64,000 nucleotides of DNA, from contig JAIQEX010000003.1 in assembly GCA_020073615.1 (NCBI GenBank), positions 1-64,000 on the forward strand, in the 5' to 3' direction. Under the pieces are notes generated by a model. That model was not told where the DNA came from, did no database searches, and saw only the letters and a list, made by a program, of their open reading frames with translations. The translations under genes and the position numbers were made by a program. The number at the start of each line of letters is the position of its first letter. The stretch's first letter is position 1. This DNA is from Terriglobia bacterium. Its GTDB lineage: Bacteria > Acidobacteriota > Terriglobia > Bryobacterales > Bryobacteraceae. Of this stretch, positions 38,170 through 46,718 are shown in pieces.

Positions 38170-39527
38170 TCAAGGCCCTGGGGCTGGTTTCGGCCACCAC
38201 CCTGGTGATGGGGTCGATGATCGGCTCGGGCGTGTTCATCGTGGCCGCGGACATTTCGCGCCAGGTGCAGTCGCCGGGGCTGATGATCATGACCTGGGTG
38301 GTGACGGCGGCGCTCACCATGACGGCGGCGTTGAGCTATGGCGAGCTGGCGGCGGCCATGCCGCACGCGGGCGGGCAGTACGTGTACCTGCGGGAAGCGT
38401 TTGGGCCGCTGTGGGGATTCCTGTACGGCTGGACGCTGCTGTTGGTGATCCAAACGGGCACCATTGCCGCGGTGGCGGTGGCCTTTGCCAAATTCATGGG
38501 AGTATTCTTACCGTGGGTTTCGGCGCAGAACTACCTGGTGGGCAGCGGCCGCATAGGAGTGACCACGCAGCAAGTGGTGGCCATTGCCTCGATCGTGTTC
38601 CTGACGTGGTCGAACACGCGCGGGATCCGCACGGGGGCCGCGGTGCAGAACGTATTCACGTTTGCCAAGATCGCGGCGCTGGCGGGCCTGATCGGGCTGG
38701 GGTTTCTGGTGGGCCGCAACGCCGCGGCGGTGGGCGCCAACTTCACCGGCTTTTGGCGCAACTCGGGCTGGAGCTTCGATACCATCCGGCTGGTGGGCGT
38801 GGCCACGGTGGGCGCGCTGTTCTCCTCCGACGCGTGGAACAACGTGACGTTTACAGCGGGCGAGGTGCGCAACCCGCGGCGCAATCTGCCGCTTTCGCTG
38901 GCGTTGGGAGTGGCCATTGTTTCCGCGCTGTATATACTGGCCAACCTGGTATACCTGAACGTGCTGCCGCTGGCCGACATCCAGACGGCGCCGCAGGACC
39001 GGGTGGCCACCGCGGCGGCGGTGCGGATGCTGGGGCCGGGCGCGGAGCTGCTGATGGCGGCGGCCATCATGATTTCCACCTTCGGCTGCAATAACGGTTT
39101 GATCCTGTCGGGCGCGCGCGTGTATTATGCCATGGCGCAGGATGGGCTGTTCTTCCGCAAGGCGGGCCTGCTGGACGCCGTGCACCACGCGCCGGTCTTT
39201 TCGCTGGCGGTGCAGTGCGTGTGGGCGGTGCTGCTGACGCTGAGCGGGAGCTACAACGACCTGCTGGATTATGTTATCTTTGCCGTACTGCTTTTCTATA
39301 TTCTGACGATCGCCGGCCTGTTCGTGCTGCGCCGTACACGTCCGGAGCTGGACCGGCCCTACAGGGCTTTTGGATATCCGCTGCTGCCAGCGGCCTACAT
39401 GGTTGCGGCGGGGCTGATCGAGGTATTGCTGTTGCTGTACAAGCCGAACTACACGTGGCCGGGGCTCATCATCGTTCTGCTGGGAGTGCCGGTGTACTTT
39501 ATTTGGCGGGGGAAAGCGACGATATGA
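38142..39527 (+). CDS. APC-family amino acid permease
   Basis: 461 aa with ~12 membrane segments. It starts with the APC signature GLVSATTLVMGSMIGSGVFIVAAD (unwound first helix, GSGVF). The sixth helix region has VGALFSSDAWNNVTFTAGEVRNPRRNLP, which resembles LAT/SteT-type exchangers (amino acid antiporters). It begins inside the end of thiE behind a GGAGG site. Its stop is in an ATGA overlap with a second APC gene, so the two are co-translated. The substrate is probably neutral amino acids (inference). Confidence 0.87.
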   Translation: MATTRESGLVKALGLVSATTLVMGSMIGSGVFIVAADISRQVQSPGLMIMTWVVTAALTMTAALSYGELAAAMPHAGGQYVYLREAFGPLWGFLYGWTLLLVIQTGTIAAVAVAFAKFMGVFLPWVSAQNYLVGSGRIGVTTQQVVAIASIVFLTWSNTRGIRTGAAVQNVFTFAKIAALAGLIGLGFLVGRNAAAVGANFTGFWRNSGWSFDTIRLVGVATVGALFSSDAWNNVTFTAGEVRNPRRNLPLSLALGVAIVSALYILANLVYLNVLPLADIQTAPQDRVATAAAVRMLGPGAELLMAAAIMISTFGCNNGLILSGARVYYAMAQDGLFFRKAGLLDAVHHAPVFSLAVQCVWAVLLTLSGSYNDLLDYVIFAVLLFYILTIAGLFVLRRTRPELDRPYRAFGYPLLPAAYMVAAGLIEVLLLLYKPNYTWPGLIIVLLGVPVYFIWRGKATI

Positions 39528-40978
39528 GCCTGTTTGCGACGAAATCGATCGGCCGCATCATGTCCGAAGCGGAGGGCGGCAAACATCATCTGAAGCGCAC
39601 GCTGGGCCCGGTGAACCTGATCGCGCTGGGGATCGGCGCGATCATCGGAGCGGGACTGTTCTCGTTGACCGGTCTGGCGGCGTCGAAAGCGGCGGGGCCG
39701 GCGGTGGCGCTGTCCATGGTGGTGGCGGCCATCGGCTGCGCCTTCGCGGGGCTGTGCTACAGCGAATTTTCGTGCATGATTCCGGTGGCGGGTAGCGCCT
39801 ACACGTACGCCTACGCGACGCTGGGGGAATGGCTGGCGTGGATCATCGGCTGGGACCTGGTGCTGGAGTACGCGGTGGGGTCGGCCACGGTGTCCATAAG
39901 CTGGTCGGGGTACGTGTACTCGTTGCTCAAGGATTTCGGGATCACGCTGCCGGCGGCCATCGCGGCGGGGCCGCTGGGGATGAAACTGCCGGACGGCTCG
40001 CACATCACCGGTTATTTCAACCTGCCGGCGGTGATCATTATCGTGCTGATTTCGATGTTGCTGATCGTGGGGATCAAGGAATCGGCGCGCACCAACGGCA
40101 TCGTGGTAACGATCAAGCTGCTCGTGGTGCTGGTATTCATCGGGCTGGGGTGGAAGTACATCAACCCGGTCAACTATCACCCGTTCATTCCGCCGAACAC
40201 CGGCGTATTCGGCGAATTCGGCATCAGCGGCATCATGTTCGGGGCGGGCATCATCTTCTTCGCGTACATTGGATTCGACGCGGTTTCGACGACCGCGCAG
40301 GAGGCCAGGAACCCGCAGCGGGACATGCCCATCGGCATCATCGGATCGCTGGCGGTCTGCACCGTGCTGTATATATTGTTCTCCGGTGTGCTGACCGGCA
40401 TTCTGCCGTACACCAAACTGGGCGGGGTGGCGCCGGTAGCCGACGCGGTGAACGAAACGGGCATTCGCTGGCTGATGCTGGCGATCAAGGTGGGCATCAT
40501 ATGCGGCTACACGTCGGTGATGCTGGTGATGCTGTTGGGGCAGAGCCGGGTATTCTTCTCGATGTCGCGCGACGGGCTGGTGCCGCCGGTGTTTTCGGCG
40601 ATTCACGCGCGTTTCCATACGCCCTGGCGGTCGAACATCCTGTTCTGCTTTTTCGTGGCCCCGTTCTCGGCGTTCTTGTCGCTGGACATCGTGGGCGAAA
40701 TGACCAGCATCGGCACCCTGTTTGCGTTCGTGATCGTGTGCGCGGGGGTGTGGATGATGCGCGTGAAGAACCCGGACACGCCGCGGCCGTTTAGGGTGCC
40801 GTGGGTTCCCGTGGTACCCATCCTGGGGATTGTCTGGAACTTCGCCATGATGTACTCGCTGGGCTGGACCAACTGGGCGCGGCTGATCGTGTGGCTGATC
40901 ATCGGCCAGGTGATCTACTTCAGCTACAGCCGGTATCACAGCCACTTGCGGCAGGGCGGGCAGACGGTGAGCAAGTAG
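39524..40978 (+). CDS. Cationic amino acid transporter-like APC permease
   Basis: 484 aa with 12 or more membrane segments. The N-terminus HHLKRTLGPVNLIALGIGAIIGAGLFSLTG is typical of the CAT/YfnA branch of the APC superfamily. The helix-6 region IIFFAYIGFDAVSTTAQEARNPQRDMPIGI, and GYTSVMLVMLLGQSRVFFSMSRDGLVP later, confirm it. It transports cationic or general amino acids with protons. The two adjacent, tandem APC genes are from different branches and so are not a simple duplication. Confidence 0.9.
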   Translation: MSLFATKSIGRIMSEAEGGKHHLKRTLGPVNLIALGIGAIIGAGLFSLTGLAASKAAGPAVALSMVVAAIGCAFAGLCYSEFSCMIPVAGSAYTYAYATLGEWLAWIIGWDLVLEYAVGSATVSISWSGYVYSLLKDFGITLPAAIAAGPLGMKLPDGSHITGYFNLPAVIIIVLISMLLIVGIKESARTNGIVVTIKLLVVLVFIGLGWKYINPVNYHPFIPPNTGVFGEFGISGIMFGAGIIFFAYIGFDAVSTTAQEARNPQRDMPIGIIGSLAVCTVLYILFSGVLTGILPYTKLGGVAPVADAVNETGIRWLMLAIKVGIICGYTSVMLVMLLGQSRVFFSMSRDGLVPPVFSAIHARFHTPWRSNILFCFFVAPFSAFLSLDIVGEMTSIGTLFAFVIVCAGVWMMRVKNPDTPRPFRVPWVPVVPILGIVWNFAMMYSLGWTNWARLIVWLIIGQVIYFSYSRYHSHLRQGGQTVSK

Positions 40979-40998
40979 GGGGCGGGCGGGGATCAAAG

Positions 40999-41203
40999 CT
41001 CACCGCGGAGACGCCGAGAACGCTGCGGCAGCGCGGAGCACACAACTTAAGCTCAGCGATCTCAGCCGCCTCTGCGCCCGAACCCTGGGTTCCAGCTCAG
41101 TGCTTGCCCGGATGAGCCCGCGGAGCAGGCGGAGTTTCGGCAGAGCCGGTCTTACATCGTCTTCTCCGCGCAGTCTCTGCGTGCTCCGCGTCTCCGCGGT
41201 GAG
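40999..41203. repeat. Long-span inverted repeat element in intergenic region
   Basis: CTCACCGCGGAGACGC (40999-41014) is perfectly complementary to GCGTCTCCGCGGTGAG (41188-41203). A second pair (GCGGAGCAC near 41033 and GTGCTCCGC near 41181) extends the pairing. The arms are ~170 bases apart. Strings of the type 'CTCCGCGTCTCCGCGGTG' are dispersed in many bacterial genomes in my memory; whether this is a mobile miniature element is not known. The 300 bases hold no gene that I can support. Confidence 0.6.
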
Positions 41204-41278
41204 TTGCCCGATTGCGCGGGCCGGGGGCTGGGAGCTAAGGATTTGCCGGCGAATAGCCGATAACCTTACCGTGCACGC

Positions 41279-42277
41279 GTGATCTCCATCAAGAAGTTCC
41301 TGCAGATCGATAGTGAAACCGAGCAGACCCTGCTGCACATCGTACAGCTTCTTCTTCAGGGCATCGGACTCCACACGGTGGAGGGCGACCCGGCGGAATA
41401 CCGCCAATTTCGGGATAGCATCCAGCAGATTTCGGATTCGGTGGACGAGAGTCTCCCCGTTGCCAAGATGCTGGGGAAGGCCGGGGCGGCGCTGCAAGCG
41501 ATGGAGGAGTACAACCGGCGCACGACGCAATACCTGTTCCGGCAGAGCGCCGAGCTGCAAACCATGGTGCGAATGTTGACTTCGACGGTGGGATCGATGT
41601 CCGCGGCGAGCAACGAGAACGTGCACCGCCTGCAGAAGATCGACGCACAGGTATCCTCGGCCACCGAGATTGACGATGTGCGGATGGTGAAGGTCAAGCT
41701 GTACGAGTGTCTGGACCAGATCCGGCTGGAATCAGAGCGGCAGCGGATCGAAGCGCGCCAGACCATCGAACGGCTGAACGTCAGCCTGGAGAGAACCCAG
41801 CAAGCCGCGGTGAGCGGCGGCAGAGATTTCGGTCTCGTCAGCGGCTTGGCGGGGCGACCCGCGGCTGAGGGTTGGATCACAGACGCCTGCCGGTCGGAGG
41901 CGCCGTCGTACGCGGTGGTGATGGTGCTGGATCGGATGCCGAGCATCAACCTGCGGTTCGGCCGGGCCGTGGGGGATCAGGTGCTGGCCGCTTTCGCCGA
42001 GTTTCTCAAGCGCCAGGTGATGCCGGAAGACAGGCTGTGCCGTTGGACTGGGGTCACGTTCCTGGGATTGCTGGCCCGGGCGGGGGGCATCGATCGCGTG
42101 CGCGGGGAGGTCGGCCGCATCATGGGCAACCGCCTGGAACATAAGGTTCGCACCGAGTCGCGGTCCTTCCGGATCCCGATCACGGCGCGCTGGGCCCTGT
42201 TCCCGATGATGGCCTCGCCCCGCCTGGTGATCCATAAAATCGACAGCTTCTCGGCATTTCAGACTTCGCGGGGGTAA
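41279..42277 (+). CDS. Degenerate GGDEF-domain protein with coiled-coil front
   Basis: 332 aa, GTG start. Residues 1-~185 are mostly helical with coiled-coil-like heptads (QSAELQTMVRMLTSTVGSMSAASNENVHRLQKIDAQ). Residues ~185-315 follow the GGDEF fold: VSGLAGRPAAE matches D-x-LTGLxNR, YAVVMVLDRMPSINLRFGRAVGDQVL matches the metal/dimer strand, and DRLCRWTGVTF-LGLLARAG aligns with RYGGDEFAVLL. The signature is thus TGVTF (257-261) instead of GGDEF, so diguanylate cyclase activity is unlikely. Expected role: a c-di-GMP or GTP sensor or a scaffold. It sits alone, upstream of the SRP RNA. Confidence 0.65.
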   Translation: MISIKKFLQIDSETEQTLLHIVQLLLQGIGLHTVEGDPAEYRQFRDSIQQISDSVDESLPVAKMLGKAGAALQAMEEYNRRTTQYLFRQSAELQTMVRMLTSTVGSMSAASNENVHRLQKIDAQVSSATEIDDVRMVKVKLYECLDQIRLESERQRIEARQTIERLNVSLERTQQAAVSGGRDFGLVSGLAGRPAAEGWITDACRSEAPSYAVVMVLDRMPSINLRFGRAVGDQVLAAFAEFLKRQVMPEDRLCRWTGVTFLGLLARAGGIDRVRGEVGRIMGNRLEHKVRTESRSFRIPITARWALFPMMASPRLVIHKIDSFSAFQTSRG

Positions 42278-42354
42278 ATTAGTGGACCGGCGCCCGAGTT
42301 TCGTCGAGCAACCGGAGCCCGCGAAAAGGGGACGTGCTAGGATGGATACTTGTC

Positions 42355-42455
42355 AGGTCTCGGGCTCCGTGCAACGAGCGGCTGCAAACCCCGCCAGGTC
42401 CGGAAGGAAGCAACGGTAGCGGTGCGGCGCGTGTGCCGCGGATTACCCGGGGCCT
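42355..42455 (+). ncRNA. ffs: Signal recognition particle RNA (4.5S type)
   Basis: The apical domain is nearly invariant: GCCAGGTCCGGAAGGAAGCA (42383-42402) holds the GGAA tetraloop and the asymmetric internal loops that bind Ffh. The ends pair: AGGTCTCGGG (42355-42364) with CCCGGGGCCT (42446-42455), with GU pairs, which sets the borders at ~101 nt. GCGCGTGTGCCGCGGAT on the 3' side matches the E. coli 4.5S pattern. This is the small bacterial form without an Alu domain. It lies just upstream of dnaX, a common arrangement. Confidence 0.95.
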
Positions 42456-42471
42456 GGCATACACCCGCCGC

Positions 42472-44127
42472 ATGTACCAGGTAATCGCCCGCAAATACCG
42501 GCCGCAGACGTTCCAGGATGTCGTCAACCAGGAACATGTCAAGACCACTCTGGCCAACGCCATCGCGCAGAAGCGCATCGCCCACGGATATATTTTTTCC
42601 GGGCAGCGCGGCACGGGGAAGACCACTATCGCTCGCATTCTGGCCCGCTCGGTGAATTGCGTGGAAGGGCCGACGCCCGAGCCGTGCGGCGTGTGCGCAA
42701 ACTGCCTGGAGGCCTCCGGCGGCGGGGGGCTGAACGTCATTGAAATCGACGCCGCCAGCAACCGCGGCATCAACGAGATGCGCGAGCTGAACCAGAGCGT
42801 GCGCCAGCGGCCGGCCAGCGCGCGGTACAAGGTCTTCATCGTCGACGAAGCGCACCAGATCACCAGCGACGCTTTCAACGCGCTGCTGAAGACGATCGAA
42901 GAGCCGCCGGAGTGGGTGATCTTCATCCTGTGCACCACCGAGGCGCACAAAATTCCGGCCACCATCGCGTCCCGCTGCCAGCACTTCAGCTTCCGCTCGG
43001 TGGATTTCGAAGATCTGGTAGCGCGCCTGACCTGGATCTGCGGGCAGGAGGGGATCGAGGCCGATGGCGAGGTGCTGGCGGTGCTGGCGCAGGCGGGCGA
43101 GGGCAGCGTGCGCGATTCGCTCTCGGCGTTGGACCAGGCGATCGCCTGCTGCGGCACCCACCTGAATGCGGCCGAGGTGCGCGCGCTGCTGGGCGCGTTT
43201 TCCCTGGAATCGCTGGAGAAGGTGACGGCGGCGCTGGCCGCGAGCGATTCGCGCCGCATGCTGGAAGTGGTGGACGAGCTGGAGCGCAACGGTCAGAACC
43301 TGCAGCACTTCAGCCGCGAGCTGGCGCGCTATTTCCGCAATCTGCTGGTGACGCGCATCGCCGGGGGGGACGCGCTGGGGGCCCGCCTGGTGGCGGCTTC
43401 GCCCGAGCAGCGCGCCAGAATGGCGGAGGTTTCGCAGAGTTTCTCGGAAGAAGATCTGACGCGCTACGTGCAGCTTTCGCTCGATCTGTTTCGCGACCTG
43501 CAGTCTTCTTTGCAGCCGCGCTTCCATCTGGAGATGGGGTTGGTGCGCCTGGTGCAGGCCGGGCGGCTGGTGACCATCGAGCAGGCGCTGGCGGAGGCCG
43601 GCGGGCCGGCGCCCGGCGCTGGTAAAACGGCTCCCGCGCCTCCTGCCGCCGCGCGGGCGGCGGCGCCGCCACCGCCGCGGACGGGACCATCGCCGTTCGA
43701 GGCAGACCGCGCGAAGAAAGCGCCGGCACGCCCGCCGGAGCCGAAGGCCGAGACTGCGCGCACGGGAAGTGCGCGCGACCAACTGCACCGCTATCTGCTC
43801 GAGAAGGGCCTCTCGCACCTGGCCGATGCCGTGGAAAACGCGGCGGTCACGGTGGCGGGCAGCGACCTGGAGGTGCTGGCGGCGAAGTCGTACGCGCGCT
43901 ATTTCAAGGACCGCGCCTTCGATGAGGCGGTCCGGGAGGTGTTCGGCAGGCCGCTGCGGCTGAAGGTCACGGAGGGCGATGCGGGGCCGCAACCGGCGGC
44001 GACGGCGTCCCCGGCGGGCGCCGAAGACGACGCCACATCGCGGGCGCTGGCCAACCCGGAGGTGCGGCGTTTCCGGGAAGTGTTCGGCGGCGAAGTTCGT
44101 AAAGTGCGAAACCTGAAGGAGTCGTAA
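42472..44127 (+). CDS. dnaX: DNA polymerase III subunit gamma/tau
   Basis: 551 aa. The start MYQVIARKYRPQTFQDVVNQEHV is canonical. The P-loop is SGQRGTGKTT; a Cys4 zinc site lies in CVEGPTPEPCGVCANC; the DEAH-like Walker B is FIVDEAHQI; the SRC motif is IASRCQHF. Next come the collar domain (~220-360) and an Ala/Pro-rich linker (~360-430), then a tau-like C-terminal part. DnaX is the ATPase that loads the beta clamp and couples the polymerases. The in-frame extension upstream overlaps the SRP RNA and is not coding. Confidence 0.95.
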   Translation: MYQVIARKYRPQTFQDVVNQEHVKTTLANAIAQKRIAHGYIFSGQRGTGKTTIARILARSVNCVEGPTPEPCGVCANCLEASGGGGLNVIEIDAASNRGINEMRELNQSVRQRPASARYKVFIVDEAHQITSDAFNALLKTIEEPPEWVIFILCTTEAHKIPATIASRCQHFSFRSVDFEDLVARLTWICGQEGIEADGEVLAVLAQAGEGSVRDSLSALDQAIACCGTHLNAAEVRALLGAFSLESLEKVTAALAASDSRRMLEVVDELERNGQNLQHFSRELARYFRNLLVTRIAGGDALGARLVAASPEQRARMAEVSQSFSEEDLTRYVQLSLDLFRDLQSSLQPRFHLEMGLVRLVQAGRLVTIEQALAEAGGPAPGAGKTAPAPPAAARAAAPPPPRTGPSPFEADRAKKAPARPPEPKAETARTGSARDQLHRYLLEKGLSHLADAVENAAVTVAGSDLEVLAAKSYARYFKDRAFDEAVREVFGRPLRLKVTEGDAGPQPAATASPAGAEDDATSRALANPEVRRFREVFGGEVRKVRNLKES

Positions 44128-44128
44128 C

Positions 44129-44437
44129 GTGAAACTACCGGGAAACATGCAGCAGATGATGCGGCAGGCGCAGCAGATGCAGGAGAAACTGGCGCAAGAG
44201 ATCGCGCAGATCAAGGTGGAGGCCTCCGCCGGCGGCGGCATGGTGACGGTGAAAATGGATGGCCAGAAAAACCTGCTGACCGTCAAGATCGATCCGGAGG
44301 TGGCGGGCGACGTAGAGATGCTGCAGGATATGATCGTGGCGGCGTGCAACGAAGCGGTGAAGAAGGTGGACGACGAGAGCAAGCAGAAGATGGGCGGCAT
44401 GCTGGGCGGCATGGGGCTGCCGCCGGGTCTGTTTTAA
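44129..44437 (+). CDS. ybaB: YbaB/EbfC nucleoid-associated protein
   Basis: 102 aa, GTG start at 44129. The sequence KLPGNMQQMMRQAQQMQEKLAQEIAQIKVEASAGGGMVTVKMDG is highly typical of the YbaB/EbfC family: an N-terminal coiled coil and a beta-sheet that forms a dimeric tweezer on DNA. It is nearly always found between dnaX and recR, as here. It starts 1 base after the dnaX stop, and recR begins 3 bases after its own stop. Confidence 0.95.
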   Translation: MKLPGNMQQMMRQAQQMQEKLAQEIAQIKVEASAGGGMVTVKMDGQKNLLTVKIDPEVAGDVEMLQDMIVAACNEAVKKVDDESKQKMGGMLGGMGLPPGLF

Positions 44438-44440
44438 GCG

Positions 44441-45040
44441 ATGCCCGATTTCGCCGAACCGCTGGCCCGGCTCATTACGGAATGCAAGCGCCTTCCCGGC
44501 ATCGGGCAGAAATCCGCGCAGCGCATTGCGTTTCACGTGCTGCGCGCCGGCCGGGAGGAGGCCGAGCACCTGGCGCAGGCGCTCCTCGATGTGAAGGACA
44601 AGCTGGGCCTGTGCCGCTTGTGCAACAACATCAGCGAAGGCGATTTGTGCGGGTACTGCCGCGACGGCAACCGCGATCCCAAAGTGGTCTGCGTGGTGGA
44701 GGAGCCGCCCAACATCGTGGGCATCGAGACCACGCGCCAGTTCGCCGGCCGGTACCACGTGCTGCACGGCGCGCTGTCGCCTTTGCGCGGCATCGGGCCC
44801 GACGCGTTGAAGATCAAGGGACTGGTGGAGCGCATCGGCCGGGGTGAAATTGAGGAAGTGATCGTGGCCACCAACCCCACGGTGGAAGGGGAAGCGACGG
44901 CGGTCTATCTGGCCCGACTGTTGAAGCCGCTGGGGGTGAAGGTGACGCGCATCGGGATGGGGGTCCCGGTGGGCAGCGACCTGGAGTTCGCCGACGAAGT
45001 GACCATCTCGAAGGCCATGGAGGGGCGGCGCGAGATGTAG
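44441..45040 (+). CDS. recR: Recombination protein RecR
   Basis: 199 aa, the usual length. Features: helix-hairpin-helix ([19 protein letters not shown]), a C4 zinc finger ([16 protein letters not shown]), a Toprim domain ([14 protein letters not shown]...) and the C-terminal Walker-like [22 protein letters not shown]. RecR works with RecO and RecF in loading RecA at gaps. Third gene of the dnaX-ybaB-recR unit and convergent to the S10 peptidase. Confidence 0.96.
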   Translation: MPDFAEPLARLITECKRLPGIGQKSAQRIAFHVLRAGREEAEHLAQALLDVKDKLGLCRLCNNISEGDLCGYCRDGNRDPKVVCVVEEPPNIVGIETTRQFAGRYHVLHGALSPLRGIGPDALKIKGLVERIGRGEIEEVIVATNPTVEGEATAVYLARLLKPLGVKVTRIGMGVPVGSDLEFADEVTISKAMEGRREM

Positions 45041-45069
45041 GATGGCGGCGAGCGGAGTTAGTGAGTTAT

Positions 45070-46650
45070 TCAGTGAGAGTAACTTGAGTTAATAAACTCA
45101 TCCACATCCTTGTGTAACTTGTCGTGCGCCTTGCGGTCGATATAGATCATGTGGCCGGATTCGTAGTAGGCGAAGGCGACGTTCTTTCGCATGGGCGGTT
45201 CCAGGCTCATGTGGGACACGGTCTCCTCGATGCCGTTGAAAGGCGTGGCGACGTCGTAGTAGCCGCACCGCACGAGCACCTTGAGGTTGGTCTGCTGGGT
45301 CATGGCGGCGCGCAACACTTCGGCGACGGCGGTGTTGCCGGTCTGGTCCCAGGGCCGCACATTGCCGGAGATGGCGTAGTACATATCGCTCGGCCACTTC
45401 AACTCGCGGCGGACGTAGTCTTGGAACGCGGCCGAATACGCGCCCTCGTAGGAGGCCTCGCTGGAATCGTATTCGTTGCGCTCGCCGGCGGCGTCGGCGT
45501 CCATTCCCTCAAAGCGCGAATCCAGGCGGCCGATGGTCTTTCGCTGGTCGCGCTCCAATTCCTTGAACCAGCGCTGGGGGCTGATGCGCAGGTTGCTGTG
45601 TTCGATGTACTTCGGGGACAAGCCGGTAAAGCGCGCGAGGTCCGCGACCACCTTCTGATATTCGGAGGGCGCCAACTGGTCGCCCTTCTCCAGCGCGGCG
45701 GCATATTCGCCGTGCGCGAACTGGCGCGCCGCCTGGGCCACCGCTTCGACGTTCTCTCCCTGTAAGTCGGGTGGCAGCAGGTGGTGATACCAGGCGGTGA
45801 CGGTGTAAGTGGGGAGGAAGAACTTGGAACGGTCGTCTGCGCCCCAATTCGAGAAAGCAACCGAGGAGAGGAGCACGATGCCGTTGAGATAGATCTGGTG
45901 GCGCTGCTGGAGCACGCCGGCCAGCTCGGCGGAGCGCGTGGTGCCGTAGCTTTCGCCGATGAGGAACTTAGGCGAGGCCCAGCGTTCGTTGCGCGTGAGG
46001 TACTGGTAGATAAAATCGGCGAAATAGTTGGCGTCCTGGACGATGCCGTAGAACTGCGCGGTATTCTGACCGGGCGCGGGGCGGCTGTAGCCGGTGCCAA
46101 TGGCGTCCACAAACACCAGGTCGCTGGCATCGAGGAAGGAATCCTCGTCGTCGACGACCGAATAGGGTGCGGGCATGCCGTGTCCATCGGGCGTCAGCAC
46201 CACGCGCCGCGGCCCCATGCCCATATGGGTAAACAGAGAAGCCGAGCCGGGGCCGCCGTTATATACAAACGCCACCGGGCGGCGGGCGGAGCCGGGCACA
46301 TCGTCCCTGGTGTACGCCACGAAAAAGAAAGTGACTTTGGGAGTATCGTCTTCGGCTTTGATTACATAAGTGGCCGCCGTGGCGGTGTAACTAAGCTGCT
46401 GGCCGCCGATACGCGCGCTGTGATGGGTGACTACGGTCTTCTCTTCGGGCGCCGGACCACTGTGTGGCGGCTGCGGTTCGGCCGGCGTGCGGGCACGCTC
46501 GCGCTGTTGTTGCGGCTGCTGCTGGGCGGCGGGGATGGTAACGCGCTGCGCGGGCTGCTCCGCGGGGGGATTGCCGCCCCGCTGCTGCGCCGCCGCACAA
46601 ACAGCCAGCAAAATGGCCGACCCAATGGCGAAAAGCCGATTCATGCGCAT
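45070..46650 (-). CDS. Secreted S10 serine carboxypeptidase
   Basis: 526 aa. The start at 46648-46650 gives MRMNRLFAIGSAILLAVCAAAQ as signal peptide, then a Gln/Pro-rich linker (22-68). The S10 core has the oxyanion region NGGPGSAS (131-138), the nucleophile GESYGT with S234, and late Asp and His segments (YYDVATPFN, ESGHMIY). Family members cut single residues from peptide C-termini, mainly at acidic pH; acidobacteria have many exported ones. It is probably periplasmic or extracellular, with peptide scavenging as its role. An alternative start at 46644 differs by two residues. Confidence 0.92.
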   Translation of the reverse strand: MRMNRLFAIGSAILLAVCAAAQQRGGNPPAEQPAQRVTIPAAQQQPQQQRERARTPAEPQPPHSGPAPEEKTVVTHHSARIGGQQLSYTATAATYVIKAEDDTPKVTFFFVAYTRDDVPGSARRPVAFVYNGGPGSASLFTHMGMGPRRVVLTPDGHGMPAPYSVVDDEDSFLDASDLVFVDAIGTGYSRPAPGQNTAQFYGIVQDANYFADFIYQYLTRNERWASPKFLIGESYGTTRSAELAGVLQQRHQIYLNGIVLLSSVAFSNWGADDRSKFFLPTYTVTAWYHHLLPPDLQGENVEAVAQAARQFAHGEYAAALEKGDQLAPSEYQKVVADLARFTGLSPKYIEHSNLRISPQRWFKELERDQRKTIGRLDSRFEGMDADAAGERNEYDSSEASYEGAYSAAFQDYVRRELKWPSDMYYAISGNVRPWDQTGNTAVAEVLRAAMTQQTNLKVLVRCGYYDVATPFNGIEETVSHMSLEPPMRKNVAFAYYESGHMIYIDRKAHDKLHKDVDEFINSSYSH

Positions 46651-46718
46651 CTCCGTGCTCTCCTTCTGGGGGACTGTATCATGACTGGCGGCGGGGTTCA
46701 ATCGGCTGCCGGAGCCAG

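Noticed and set aside
42334-42471. N-terminal extension of DnaX
   Set aside because: The DNA is SRP RNA; the natural DnaX start MYQVIARKYRP is at 42472.
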